A DNA stretch of 64,000 bases from Bacteroidales bacterium UBA5072 (GTDB taxonomy: Bacteria > Bacteroidota > Bacteroidia > Bacteroidales > UBA10428): the NCBI GenBank assembly GCA_002415855.1, contig DIAS01000056.1, positions 1-64,000 on the forward strand, in the 5' to 3' direction. Below, in pieces: positions 54,336-62,952 of this stretch. The notes beneath the pieces are model-generated. The model saw only the letters and a program-made list of their open reading frames with translations. It did no database searches and had not been told where the DNA came from. Position numbers and translations under genes: made by a program. Numbering within the stretch: position 1 is the first letter of the stretch; the number at the start of each line of letters is the position of its first letter.

Positions 54336-55356
54336 AAGTTAATAATTCAGTCAATAATGCGGGCAAATTCACAGAGGCACAGGCAATCTGTGTATCTGCT
54401 GCTCCATAATAAATAAACAGGGTATTTCCAAAAATGGCGCTCCCTGAGGGAAAAACTACATTATTCACTTCGCCAAGTAATTCCCATTCGAATTCTGGTG
54501 AGAATAAAGCATAGGGTAATCGGGCAATTTCTTTTGCCGGATCATTCAAATCCAATAATGCAGCGCAGGCAGAATAAATAACCCCATGTTGCGTCTCTTT
54601 CACTCCATGGTAAATCAGCAGCCATCCGTGTTCTGTTTCAATGGGAGGGCAACCGCTGCCAATATAGCTTAGCTCATGTGCATGAACAGGATCCATAACA
54701 ATATGATCCTGAAGACTAAAAAAATAATTGTCCCAAAATTCTTTGGTGAGTTCCTTTACGCTATTTACCGATACAACTTGAATACCAGGCCTGATCCGGT
54801 GGAAAAACACCAGTTTGTTATTGATTTTTCGGGGAAAGAAAACCACATTTTTATCCCACAGCATAATTTTTCTTTCAGGATCTGCTTCCTGGTAATAGAA
54901 CTTATGATTGCGGTAGTAATTTTTGTTGACCTTACCAGCTGATTCAGCAAGAAATACAAATTCAGCATAGGTGATTGGGGGGACAATGATTCCTTGCTTT
55001 TCAAAATGCTTTAAGTCCTTCGAAATAGCCAAAGCCCCACGGGCATTTGTGCCATCGTATCCTGTGTAGGTCATATAATACAGACCATCAATTTTTACAA
55101 TCCTAGCATCTTCAACACCATGCGACTCATAATCGAACTCAGGCAACATGAAAGGCTTATCCCATCTTTCAGCAACTGTTAAAGGACCATCGAGCCTGCA
55201 GTATCCGATGCTCGAATGGTTTCCTTTACGAACAGCCCGGTAGAAAACATGAACACTGTCGCCTACACGTATTACTGCCGGATTTAATACACCTTCGTTT
55301 TCAAATTCCAAATCAGTCTTTGATAATAAAACGCCTTCTTTTTTTACCTCTATCAT
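54313..55356 (-). CDS. Glycoside hydrolase family 130 enzyme (mannosyl phosphorylase/mannosidase type)
   Basis: The 347-residue protein has the five-blade GH130 pattern: GVLNPAVIRVGDSVHVFYRA, HGVEDARIVKIDGLYYMTYTGYDG with the VEDAR motif, KNVVFFPRKINNKLVFFHR, IGSGCPPIETEHGWLLIYHG and GEVNNVVFPSGSAI. GH130 members cleave or phosphorolyse beta-mannosides. Whether this one is a phosphorylase or a hydrolase cannot be fixed by eye. It overlaps the AI-2E permease gene by 4 nt upstream and the glycosyltransferase downstream, so it belongs to the same transcript. Confidence 0.87.
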   Translation of the reverse strand: MIEVKKEGVLLSKTDLEFENEGVLNPAVIRVGDSVHVFYRAVRKGNHSSIGYCRLDGPLTVAERWDKPFMLPEFDYESHGVEDARIVKIDGLYYMTYTGYDGTNARGALAISKDLKHFEKQGIIVPPITYAEFVFLAESAGKVNKNYYRNHKFYYQEADPERKIMLWDKNVVFFPRKINNKLVFFHRIRPGIQVVSVNSVKELTKEFWDNYFFSLQDHIVMDPVHAHELSYIGSGCPPIETEHGWLLIYHGVKETQHGVIYSACAALLDLNDPAKEIARLPYALFSPEFEWELLGEVNNVVFPSGSAIFGNTLFIYYGAADTQIACASVNLPALLTELLTYDSRDEK

Positions 55357-56468
55357 GGTGATTTGTGTAAAATTTTTTTAAAGATTGGTTTGATGATCAA
55401 TAATGGGGGCATGGTATCGCCCAATAAAAATCCCCAGGGTTTTAGGGGCTCAATATGATCAAAAATCAGTTTAATAATAGCCGTAAGCGGAATAGCAATT
55501 AACATTCCAGGAATGCCCCATAAAGCGCCAAATGTGATAACTGCGATGATGGAAATAAGGGCATTGATTTTTACTTTTGATGCGACGATTTTTGGAACGA
55601 TGTAGTTATTATCAATGAATTGGATGAAAACATATAGTGCCAGGACCAACAATGCAAACCACGGCGATGTTTTAGTAACTATAGCAATCATCATCGGCAA
55701 CGAAGCCGCAATCCAAGAGCCGATATAGGGAATAAGATTAAGAAATGCTCCAATTATTCCTAGTACAAGGGCATACTCTATTCCCATTATCAATAGGCCA
55801 ATAGAATATAATGCAGCAATTATTGCAGTTTCTATGAGCAGTCCGATGAGGTATTTTTGTATGAGCATTTTAATCTGGGTAATGATTTCGTTCACTTCCT
55901 CACGGTTGCTGGCACCAAATAGTTTGCGAAAAAATTCAAGCAGGAGTGGTTGGTAAAGAATTATCATAAAAATGTACACGGGAATTAAAATAATTACAAC
56001 TATCATGTTGCCAATGCCGATAATTGTTTGCCCAATAGCAGAGCTGCTGGTATTGATGAAGTCACCTTTGGTTTCTGTAATCCAATCATGGAACTTATCC
56101 GGTTTTACATCGAAATAACCTGATAACCCTGTTATTGCATTATTAAGAATTGTGATGAATTTATCCATGAGCACAGGCCATGATTCTGTAAACCGGCTTG
56201 CCTGCGAAAACAAAAGAGCACCAAACGCTGCAATTACCAATAAGGTAAGGAATAAAGTTATTATGATTGCCACTACCCTGTTTATTTTCAACCGTACAAA
56301 AATATTCACAACAGGGTGGAGCACTATGGCGATGATTACTGAGAAAACGAGGGGAATAATAATACCCTTTGCGATGTACATCAGTGTTAACAAGGCTATC
56401 AGACCAATAAGCATAATAATGGCCTTTGCATATAGCGGGAATTTTATTTCTTTAATAATCAAGGCCAT
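55353..56468 (-). CDS. AI-2E family (PF01594) membrane permease
   Basis: This 371-residue protein has about eight predicted helices: two N-terminal (IIMLIGLIALLTLMYIAKGIII), a soluble-looking middle, and the helix set ending LWGIPGMLIAIPLTAIIKLIFDHI. The GALWGIPGMLIAIPLTA motif is the family mark. Members include AI-2 exporter TqsA and Na+/H+ antiporter-like proteins; the substrate here is unknown. It sits in the stress-type operon between a small membrane protein and GH130. Confidence 0.9.
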   Translation of the reverse strand: MALIIKEIKFPLYAKAIIMLIGLIALLTLMYIAKGIIIPLVFSVIIAIVLHPVVNIFVRLKINRVVAIIITLFLTLLVIAAFGALLFSQASRFTESWPVLMDKFITILNNAITGLSGYFDVKPDKFHDWITETKGDFINTSSSAIGQTIIGIGNMIVVIILIPVYIFMIILYQPLLLEFFRKLFGASNREEVNEIITQIKMLIQKYLIGLLIETAIIAALYSIGLLIMGIEYALVLGIIGAFLNLIPYIGSWIAASLPMMIAIVTKTSPWFALLVLALYVFIQFIDNNYIVPKIVASKVKINALISIIAVITFGALWGIPGMLIAIPLTAIIKLIFDHIEPLKPWGFLLGDTMPPLLIIKPIFKKILHKSP

Positions 56469-56491
56469 ATAGAATTCATTTATTTGCTATG

Positions 56492-56893
56492 CTAATGAGT
56501 TAAAGGTCCACTTTTATTGAAAATATGCTGAATGAACTGCCGACCGTATGATTTAATCATACCAGCATGCCGGGCCACAACATTTGTAACACCAAACTGC
56601 AAAATTGCACCAAACAATTTTCTAACCCTGTTGACAGACGTACCCACAATCATCTTCTTTGAAAGATACCCGGTAACCAATCCCAGCATGGTGCCTATGA
56701 TATTATCAATCAAATAAGGTGATGAGGTTATATCGTTCAGGGTGCTCCTGAAAAGGTTTACCGGCTTTAAACTATCGTAGACAGGGTAGAATTCCTGCTT
56801 TAATCGTTCCAATTTAACGGCTTGATCAGCTTCTAGTAATTCAATCGCCTTTTTTAGCCCGGTTGTGGAAGTTATGTTTTCCATGTATGTCAT
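56492..56893 (-). CDS. Hypothetical protein of the holin/YtxH operon
   Basis: This 133-residue protein has an N-terminal helix (GLKKAIELLEADQAVKLERL) and a hydrophobic middle (PYLIDNIIGTMLGLVTGYLSKKM). The basic C-terminus (RVRKLFGAILQFGVTNVVARH) looks partly membrane-bound. I do not recognise a named family. Its start overlaps the stop of the holin-like gene by 4 nt, so it is translated with it. Its ATG at 56893 (MTYMEN) has an alternative ATG three codons later. Confidence 0.7.
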   Translation of the reverse strand: MTYMENITSTTGLKKAIELLEADQAVKLERLKQEFYPVYDSLKPVNLFRSTLNDITSSPYLIDNIIGTMLGLVTGYLSKKMIVGTSVNRVRKLFGAILQFGVTNVVARHAGMIKSYGRQFIQHIFNKSGPLTH

Positions 56894-57243
56894 TTAAGCA
56901 CTTGCTTAATAAAATAATTACCGATAAGCCTCTTGAACCATTTATGCATGAGAAAATGCAAAACAATTGCTGAAATTCCATAAAAAGCAGCCACCACAAA
57001 GAAGCCAAAATAAACATTGCCAAGGATCTCCCCAAGCCAGAAGGCTAATCCCAAATTGAGAAAGATCATGAATGATGCAATCAAGAAAAAGACAATCGCA
57101 TGGGGTACAAAAGAAGAAACGACATCTGATGATTTATCCAGGGTTTTGAGTTTTACCAACTCATAGCTTGTTTTGCCGTATTCTGCAGCTCTTTCCAGCA
57201 ATGACTCAATCAACTTCGCAGTGTCTTCCATGGCTTCGGTCAT
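56890..57243 (-). CDS. Holin-X-type (Phage_holin_3_6-like) membrane protein
   Basis: The 117-residue protein has an N-terminal amphipathic helix (LIESLLERAAEYGKTSYELVKLK) followed by two transmembrane helices (FVPHAIVFFLIASFMIFLNLGLAFWLGE and YFGFFVVAAFYGISAIVLHFL). This matches the small superfamily often labelled 'phage holin', which in Bacteroidota is a chromosomal envelope gene and not a phage gene. It is 8 nt after the YtxH-type gene and overlaps the next gene by 4 nt. Confidence 0.78.
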   Translation of the reverse strand: MTEAMEDTAKLIESLLERAAEYGKTSYELVKLKTLDKSSDVVSSFVPHAIVFFLIASFMIFLNLGLAFWLGEILGNVYFGFFVVAAFYGISAIVLHFLMHKWFKRLIGNYFIKQVLK

Positions 57244-57251
57244 TATTCTAT

Positions 57252-57530
57252 TCAGCTCCTGGCTGCTTTTGCATCTTTTTGAGACTCCTCAGATTTAGTC
57301 TTACCCTGTTCAGCAAAGTCGGTAACTTCCTCCTTTGCCCTTTCAAATTTTTCGGTGATGTTGTCAAGAAATTCATTGAATTTTTCTTTCAATTCATCTG
57401 CATAAGCCTCTCCCTTTTTAGCTATTTTTTTCCGGGTTTCCGAACCTTTTTCCGGGGCAAATAATATCCCCAACAATGCTCCGGCGGCAACGCCAGCCAA
57501 AACACCCAATAATACTTTTCCTGAACTCAT
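57252..57530 (-). CDS. YtxH domain-containing protein
   Basis: From the ATG at 57530 the product is 92 residues: a hydrophobic glycine-rich helix (VLLGVLAGVAAGALLGILFAP) with the YtxH hallmark LFAPEKGSETRKKI, then a long charged coiled helix. YtxH proteins are stress-induced membrane proteins of unknown mechanism. The frame is open to 57572, but the family start is MSSGKVLLG. It heads the tight run holin-like, 133-aa protein, AI-2E, GH130, glycosyltransferase. Confidence 0.85.
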   Translation of the reverse strand: MSSGKVLLGVLAGVAAGALLGILFAPEKGSETRKKIAKKGEAYADELKEKFNEFLDNITEKFERAKEEVTDFAEQGKTKSEESQKDAKAARS

Positions 57531-57695
57531 AGTTATATTTTTAATGATTTTATTAAATTCCAATTTGGCCAATTCAAAGAAGGTCTGAAAAGGGCGATAA
57601 TTTTAGGATCAACCTGTATATTACGCCCTGCCCATCCGGTGAGAAAAGCTTTCAGTCCCTTTTGTAAATTATCATTCAAAATTTCAGCAATGATG

Positions 57696-57851
57696 CTAAA
57701 GAGCTCTTCTCCCCTGAATAACCCTAAATAGTATTACAATTATTGCAACTACAAGAAGAACGTGAATGAGACCTCCGGCATTGAAGCCAATTAGTCCGAT
57801 TGCCCATGCAATAATCAGGACCACTGCAAGGATGTAAAGTGAATTTCCCAT
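57696..57851 (-). CDS. lmo0937-family membrane protein
   Basis: The minus strand from ATG 57851 reads 51 residues with MGNSLYILAVVLIIAWAIG, the conserved GFNAGGLIHVLL, and a basic end RVIQGRRAL. This is a clear match to the small two-helix lmo0937/DUF5670 family. It is short enough to be missed by gene callers. It lies 166 nt upstream of the YtxH gene on the same strand. Confidence 0.85.
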   Translation of the reverse strand: MGNSLYILAVVLIIAWAIGLIGFNAGGLIHVLLVVAIIVILFRVIQGRRAL

Positions 57852-57930
57852 GTCTTTGAATTTAAGTTATTACTGTTAAAATATATTCGAGTGTAATCTA
57901 TTTGTGCTTTAACCGAATTGATAACTTCTT

Positions 57931-58269
57931 TTAATCGTATCCACTTTTTATGATGGTCGAAATCATTTTGAAGCGCTCGTTGGCTTTTACAATATTGGAT
58001 GAATGAGCCGGTATAATAATGGACTGTCCGGTATCCAGCAAATTAGATATCCCATCAATTAAGATCTCAGCCCTACCATCAATGATTTGGACAAAAGTGT
58101 CGAACGGAAGGATTTTTTCAGCCAGGGCTTCACCAGTATCAAATGAAACAGCGCTGATATTGCCTGTCGTTTTCTTTATTATTGATTTAATGACAACCGT
58201 ATTAGGAACATATTCAATTATCTCAACAATAATATGCGCTTTTGCTTTTTCAACCCCGTTGTTATCCAT
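57931..58269 (-). CDS. Cupin-domain protein
   Basis: The product (112 residues from the ATG at 58269) is a small single cupin: VSFDTGEALAEKILPFDTFVQIIDGRAEILIDG with the first cupin strand set and LLDTGQSIIIPAHSSN with the second. The metal-binding His pair of the first motif is missing (ILPFDTF replaces the usual H.H), so it may bind a ligand without metal. The frame is open to 58305, but MDNNGVEKAKAHI fits the family start. It is between the AraC gene and the lmo0937-type gene. Confidence 0.8.
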   Translation of the reverse strand: MDNNGVEKAKAHIIVEIIEYVPNTVVIKSIIKKTTGNISAVSFDTGEALAEKILPFDTFVQIIDGRAEILIDGISNLLDTGQSIIIPAHSSNIVKANERFKMISTIIKSGYD

Positions 58270-58427
58270 CTTTTCCAGTTTATTTGCCAATGTATGTGTC
58301 CTCAATAGAGATCAAAGGTTGATTTTTCGTCCGGCCTTTGATAAAGTTGGCTTCTTGGGAATATTAATTTCCATAACAAAGGTGAAACCCTTTATTTCAG
58401 GAATCATTACACAATTCAGGGAATAAG

Positions 58428-58445
58428 TTACATCATTCACACATT
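58428..58445. promoter_or_regulatory. 18-nt repeated site, copy 2
   Basis: TTACATCATTCACACATT is the exact match of 51895-51912. This copy spans the stop region of the AraC-type gene and lies about 159 nt upstream of the cupin start at 58269. A related sequence, TTACACAATTC, lies 20 nt closer to that gene (58408-58418). Two TTACA-type boxes about two helical turns apart would suit an AraC-family activator; this is inference. Confidence 0.4.
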
Positions 58446-58997
58446 CCCCAGTGCTTTGCGCCTTTTGTGCTTGAGGTTTTTAAAGTGAGATGGGGTAAGT
58501 CCTGTCATTTTTTTGAACTGGTTTGACAGGTGGGCTACACTGCTGTAATGGAGTTTATCCGCAATTTCGGTAAGATTGAGCTCATCATACACGAGCAGTT
58601 CCTTTACCTTTTCAATTTTATGAGCCAGGAAAAACTGCTCAATGGTAGTTCCTTTAACTTCTGAAAAAAGATTTGCCAGGTAAGTGTAATTGTAATTGAG
58701 CTTTTCGCTCAGGAAATCGGAAAGATTTGTTTTGATTTGTTCATCGGTATAATGAACCAGTTCAATGATAGTAGTTTTTATTTTTTCAACCAGGATGCTT
58801 TTTTTATCGTCCATCAATTCCAGCCCGGTTTTTCTTAAGGCAATGCTCAGATTAACTAATTGCTCATTCGAAATATCTTCCATAATATCAGCTTCACCCA
58901 GTTCAACGGAAGTGTAATGCAACCCGAGCTTTTCCAACTCGGATTTCACCACCATTTTGCAGCGGATGCAAACCATATTTTGAATGTAGATCTTCAA
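58437..58997 (-). CDS. AraC-family regulator with an N-terminal CxxC segment
   Basis: The C-terminal ~100 residues form the two helix-turn-helix AraC domain (LSEKLNYNYTYLANLFSEVKG, NLTEIADKLHYSSVAHLSNQFKKMTGLTPSHFK). The N-terminus, KIYIQNMVCIRCKMVVKSELEKLGL, resembles a heavy-metal-associated fold with an CIRC cysteine pair. This class usually starts M-K-x-Y-I-x-N-M-V-C, so I choose the TTG at 58997 (186 aa). The frame is open to ATG 59111. The regulator faces the stress-type genes downstream and could control them through the 18-nt repeated sites. Confidence 0.8.
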   Translation of the reverse strand: MKIYIQNMVCIRCKMVVKSELEKLGLHYTSVELGEADIMEDISNEQLVNLSIALRKTGLELMDDKKSILVEKIKTTIIELVHYTDEQIKTNLSDFLSEKLNYNYTYLANLFSEVKGTTIEQFFLAHKIEKVKELLVYDELNLTEIADKLHYSSVAHLSNQFKKMTGLTPSHFKNLKHKRRKALGNV

Positions 58998-59208
58998 ATA
59001 TTGTTTAATGCTGATTTCTTGTCTCCTGCAAAGCAAATTTACAAATATTCGCTCCTGTTTTTGTGAAATGTTTAACTTCGCAGTCAGTTTTTCACTTGCC
59101 CGTATTTCCATTTAATTACCTATTAGGACTATTCCCCTGATAATCAAAATTCCGGGATTTGAAGCATAAGACCTTCAGATCCGATTGGTCATTTTAACTT
59201 CAAAGATC

Positions 59209-59847
59209 ATGAAACCACTTGCCATTTTCATTGCAATTCTGCTGAATTCTGCAGGAATAATTGAACCCCGGGACATTCCTAAAAACATGGATTACGGAAT
59301 CTGGAAAATGGTCAAAAACGCAGATGGCGTTCAGTCTTTTGTCCGCTGGACAACAACCATTGAAGGAGTGCGGGCACGGGAAAGAAAGGGAGAGATGACT
59401 GTTAATTGTACGCTGCAGGATGCTGTGCGTCTTCTTTCCGACGGAGGATCAACAGCAAAATGGATGTCAGGTGTGGATGAAAACTATGTTCTTGCCCGCA
59501 TCAATGCCACTGAATGGTACACATATACGCTGTTCAGCATCCCATGGCCTTTTAATAAACGCGATCTGGTATCCTATTGCAGGTTGGTCTCCGATCCTTC
59601 ACATGGCGTTGCAAACATAGCCGTGGTTTGCAAAGACAAGTATGTCCCTTTGAAACCAGGCATAACACGTTTAACTGATTACAGGGCTACCTGGGTGATT
59701 ACCCGGCTTGATGAAAAGAATGTAAGAATTTGTTTCAGTGCGATATCCACAGCGCGGCCGATTTTACCCAGACCGGTTCAGGATCCGGTCATAGAATCTG
59801 CATTTCATAACAACCTTGTTCATCTCAGAGAAATATTATCAAGCTAG
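59209..59847 (+). CDS. START-domain-like secreted protein
   Basis: From the ATG at 59209 there is a short hydrophobic signal (PLAIFIAILLNSAGII). A START/SRPBCC-type domain follows: GIWKMVKNADGVQSFVRWT, MTVNCTLQDAVRLLSD, TYTLFSIPWPFNKRDLVSYCRL and DYRATWVITRLDEKNVRICF. Such domains bind lipids or other hydrophobic ligands. At 212 residues the length is normal. The ligand and role are unknown. It converges on the ABC-F gene, 12 nt away. Confidence 0.78.
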   Translation: MKPLAIFIAILLNSAGIIEPRDIPKNMDYGIWKMVKNADGVQSFVRWTTTIEGVRARERKGEMTVNCTLQDAVRLLSDGGSTAKWMSGVDENYVLARINATEWYTYTLFSIPWPFNKRDLVSYCRLVSDPSHGVANIAVVCKDKYVPLKPGITRLTDYRATWVITRLDEKNVRICFSAISTARPILPRPVQDPVIESAFHNNLVHLREILSS

Positions 59848-59859
59848 GGTATATCAGAT

Positions 59860-61782
59860 TTATACATCCGTTTCCTTCATGTCCGTTCCGTTCCGGATGA
59901 TAGCACTTGCCTGTTCACTCAATTCAAGCCAACGATCAGTTTTCTGATCGATTAAACCAATGATCTCACCAATACGGCCTGACTGAGTGACCAGTTCTTC
60001 TGGCTTAAGTGTGCCACTATTAAGTAAGGATTCGATCGTGCATTTTTCCTTTTCAAGATCCTCTATCTCAGCTGTGAGTTGTTCAAATTCCCTTTTCTCC
60101 TTGAAAGTGAGTTTTTTCTTAAGTGAACTGTCAGGTTCCTTTGTATTTGTAAGGGTAGTTCCTGCCCCGGTCGGTATTTCGGGGCGACGGGCTTCGATCT
60201 CCACTTGTTTCTGAGAAGCACGGTAATCACTGTAGTTGCCCGGAAAATCATAAACTGCTCCAACTCCTTCAAAAACAAAGAGATGATCAACTATTTTATC
60301 CATGAAAAAACGGTCGTGTGAAACAATAATGAGACACCCTCCGAAACTGTTCAGGTAATCTTCCAATACATTCAGGGTGACAATATCGAAATCATTGGTG
60401 GGTTCATCCAGGATCAGGAAGTTCGGATTGCGCATCAGCACGGTCATCAGATACAGACGACGCTTTTCACCTCCGCTTAGTTTGTCTACCCGTACATATT
60501 GCTTCTCAGGGGGAAAAAGGAAGTGGATGAGAAACTGTGTGATGGACAACTGGCGTCCGTCTCCCAGTGTGATCACCTCGGCTATGTCCTGCAATACATC
60601 TATAACACGCTGACCCGGCTTAAAATCCAGGCCTCTTTGCTGATAATAACCATATACAACGGTCTCTCCCTGTTCTATTTTACCTGAATCAGGTGCCAGC
60701 AGTCCGGTGATGATATTCAGAAAGGTTGTCTTCCCAACGCCGTTGCGCCCGATGATACCCACTTTTTCGCCTTTTGTAAAGGTATAATTGAAATCTTCGA
60801 GTATTACCATATCACCAAAACGTTTGGTGACCTTTTCAAGCACCAGGATCTTCTTCCCCAGGCGCGAGGATTGAACACTGATGGCTACCTGGCGATCATT
60901 GCGACGGTATTCCGATTGCTTCTTCAGGTCATAGAATGCATCAATGCGATATTTGGCCTTTGTGGTGCGTGCTTTGGGCATGCGCCGCATCCATTCAAGC
61001 TCGCCGCGTAAGAGGTTTTGAGCTTTTTCGGTTTCTAATGTCTTGTTGAAAAGCCGTTCTTCACGCTTCTGAAGAAAAAGAGAATAATTGCCCTTATAGG
61101 AATAAACCCCCTGTTCATCAATCTCAATGATCTCATTACAAATGCGGTCCAGAAAATAACGATCGTGTGTAACCATGAGCAGGGTAACACGGGTTTTCAT
61201 GAGGTAGTCTTCGAGCCATTCGATCATTTCCAGATCCAGGTGATTAGTGGGTTCATCCAGAATTAGAAAATGCGGCTCGTTTATCAAGACGACCGCCAAT
61301 GCCAGACGTTTAACCTGCCCGCCTGATAAGGCAGCTACCAGCTGATCTTCATCATTGAGCTTCAGCACACCAAGTATCTGCCTGATCTTTGAATCAAGGT
61401 CCCATGCCTGGTGAAAATCCATTTGTGCCGTGGCTCCCTCCAGTTTCTTCTGGTTATGTTCATGCAAGGCAAGTTCATAATCACGCACTGTTTCCATGAG
61501 CTTGCCGGGGGCCCCGTATACGGTCTGGAACAGGGTAAGCCCGGGGTCGAACTGCGGGTCCTGCTCGAGGTAGCCGGTTTTGAGGTCCCGGTTAAGGTAA
61601 TAGTTGCCCGTATCGAAGGTATCCTTTCCTGCCAGGATATTCAGCAGGGTGGTTTTGCCGGAGCCGTTCTTTGCAACCAGCGCTACTTTACGGCCCTCAT
61701 TCACGTTAAAAGTAATATGGCTGAATAGGTTAATATCACCGAAAGATTTAGAGGCATTTTCGACCAGCAGGCACGTACTCAT
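59860..61782 (-). CDS. uup: ABC-F type ATPase (Uup-like)
   Basis: The 640-residue protein has two ABC domains in one chain and no membrane part: Walker A VAKNGSGKTTLLN and IGRNGVGKTTFLN, signatures LSGGQVKRLALA and LSGGEKRRLYLM, and Walker B LILDEPTNHLD and LILDEPTNDFD. A charged C-terminal coiled coil (FKEKREFEQLTAEIEDLEK) is the Uup mark. ABC-F proteins act on ribosomes; Uup affects translation and DNA-related stress. I choose the ATG at 61782 (MSTCLLVENASKSF) over the frame start at 61809. Confidence 0.9.
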   Translation of the reverse strand: MSTCLLVENASKSFGDINLFSHITFNVNEGRKVALVAKNGSGKTTLLNILAGKDTFDTGNYYLNRDLKTGYLEQDPQFDPGLTLFQTVYGAPGKLMETVRDYELALHEHNQKKLEGATAQMDFHQAWDLDSKIRQILGVLKLNDEDQLVAALSGGQVKRLALAVVLINEPHFLILDEPTNHLDLEMIEWLEDYLMKTRVTLLMVTHDRYFLDRICNEIIEIDEQGVYSYKGNYSLFLQKREERLFNKTLETEKAQNLLRGELEWMRRMPKARTTKAKYRIDAFYDLKKQSEYRRNDRQVAISVQSSRLGKKILVLEKVTKRFGDMVILEDFNYTFTKGEKVGIIGRNGVGKTTFLNIITGLLAPDSGKIEQGETVVYGYYQQRGLDFKPGQRVIDVLQDIAEVITLGDGRQLSITQFLIHFLFPPEKQYVRVDKLSGGEKRRLYLMTVLMRNPNFLILDEPTNDFDIVTLNVLEDYLNSFGGCLIIVSHDRFFMDKIVDHLFVFEGVGAVYDFPGNYSDYRASQKQVEIEARRPEIPTGAGTTLTNTKEPDSSLKKKLTFKEKREFEQLTAEIEDLEKEKCTIESLLNSGTLKPEELVTQSGRIGEIIGLIDQKTDRWLELSEQASAIIRNGTDMKETDV

Positions 61783-61977
61783 CTGTTGCAGGATTATGAT
61801 TTCGTGCAAAGTTGCGCAAAAAAGCCAACCTGTAAAAATATAGCTACATGCGCTTGACTAATTAATGCAGAAAACTTCGCTGCTAGCTGTAACCTTTACC
61901 AGTTATCATTCTTTTTTATAGCTTAGCATTTCTGAGAATTGGAAATTGAACGTGTCAGAAAACTCAAGGCATTCTGA

Positions 61978-62952
61978 ATGAAAATTGCAGTTACCGGGGC
62001 CTCCGGACATGTCGGGACAAACCTTTGCCGCATGCTGCTTGACCAGGGTCATCAGGTGAAAGCACTGGTACATCAGGAAACAAGAAGCTTGTCTGGCTTG
62101 CAGATGGATTTTGTGAGGGGCAATATTACGTGTGAAACCGACCTGGTAGATCTTTGCCGCGATTGCGACGTGGTATATCATCTGGCAGCAACCATCAGCA
62201 TGCGAAAAAGAGATCCTAAGTGCCGGGAAATCAATATTAACGGATGTAATAACCTGTTGAGGGCCGCAAAGAAAACTTCTGTTAAGAAAATCATCCATTT
62301 CAGTTCTATTCACGCCTTCTGTCCGGAACCCTTTGATCATGAGCTGAATGAATCGCGAGAGCTTTGTCTTAAAAGTACTTTTTCATACAACCAGTCAAAG
62401 GCATGGGGTCAGAAGATAATGTCAGAAGCCTCCTCGGAGGATCTGCAGGTTGTTGTTATCAATCCGACCGCCATTATTGGCCCCAATGACTTCAGACCTT
62501 CCCTGCTCGGTATCGCCCTGCTCAGGTTTTTTAAGGGACAGAATCCGGGTCTTATACCGGGCGGCTATGATTGGGTTGATGTGAGGGATGTTTGTTCTGC
62601 GGCAATCAATGCCTTACAGTCAGGCATTGGCGGAGAGTGTTACCTGATCGGAGGCGGCTGGCAAAGCCTTGAGACCGTGGTTCATGAAATCGGGAAGCAG
62701 GGCGGGCACAAACCTCCGCGACTGAACCTGCCCATGTGGATGGCGAGGATCGGTGCACCACTGCTTAATTTGCATGCTCTGGTAAGCAATAAGGCTCCCC
62801 TGTATACTGCCATGACCCTGGATACTTTGGAACAGAGCCACAGAAATATTTCATGCAAAAAGGCCAGGTTAGCCTTACAGTACCAACCTCGTCCATTTGG
62901 TGAAACTATAGCTGATACCATCAAATGGTTTCAGGATAACAAATATTTGTAA
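61978..62952 (+). CDS. NAD-dependent epimerase / 3-beta-HSD-like extended SDR
   Basis: This 324-residue protein opens with VTGASGHVGTNLCRML (NAD site) and contains DVVYHLAATIS, the catalytic SYNQSK (YxxxK) after HFSSIHAF, and NPTAIIGPNDF. It resembles the 3-beta-hydroxysteroid dehydrogenase-like branch of extended SDRs. Its TAA stop shares its last base with the ATG of the next gene, a 5-alpha-reductase-like enzyme, so they act together. A sterol-, hopanoid- or bile-acid-like substrate is possible but not shown; a sugar nucleotide is the alternative. Confidence 0.85.
   Translation: MKIAVTGASGHVGTNLCRMLLDQGHQVKALVHQETRSLSGLQMDFVRGNITCETDLVDLCRDCDVVYHLAATISMRKRDPKCREININGCNNLLRAAKKTSVKKIIHFSSIHAFCPEPFDHELNESRELCLKSTFSYNQSKAWGQKIMSEASSEDLQVVVINPTAIIGPNDFRPSLLGIALLRFFKGQNPGLIPGGYDWVDVRDVCSAAINALQSGIGGECYLIGGGWQSLETVVHEIGKQGGHKPPRLNLPMWMARIGAPLLNLHALVSNKAPLYTAMTLDTLEQSHRNISCKKARLALQYQPRPFGETIADTIKWFQDNKYL

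Noticed and set aside
56890..57243. 'Phage holin' domain as a sign of prophage
   Set aside because: No phage structural, integrase or lysis genes nearby; this family is chromosomal and stress-linked in this group.
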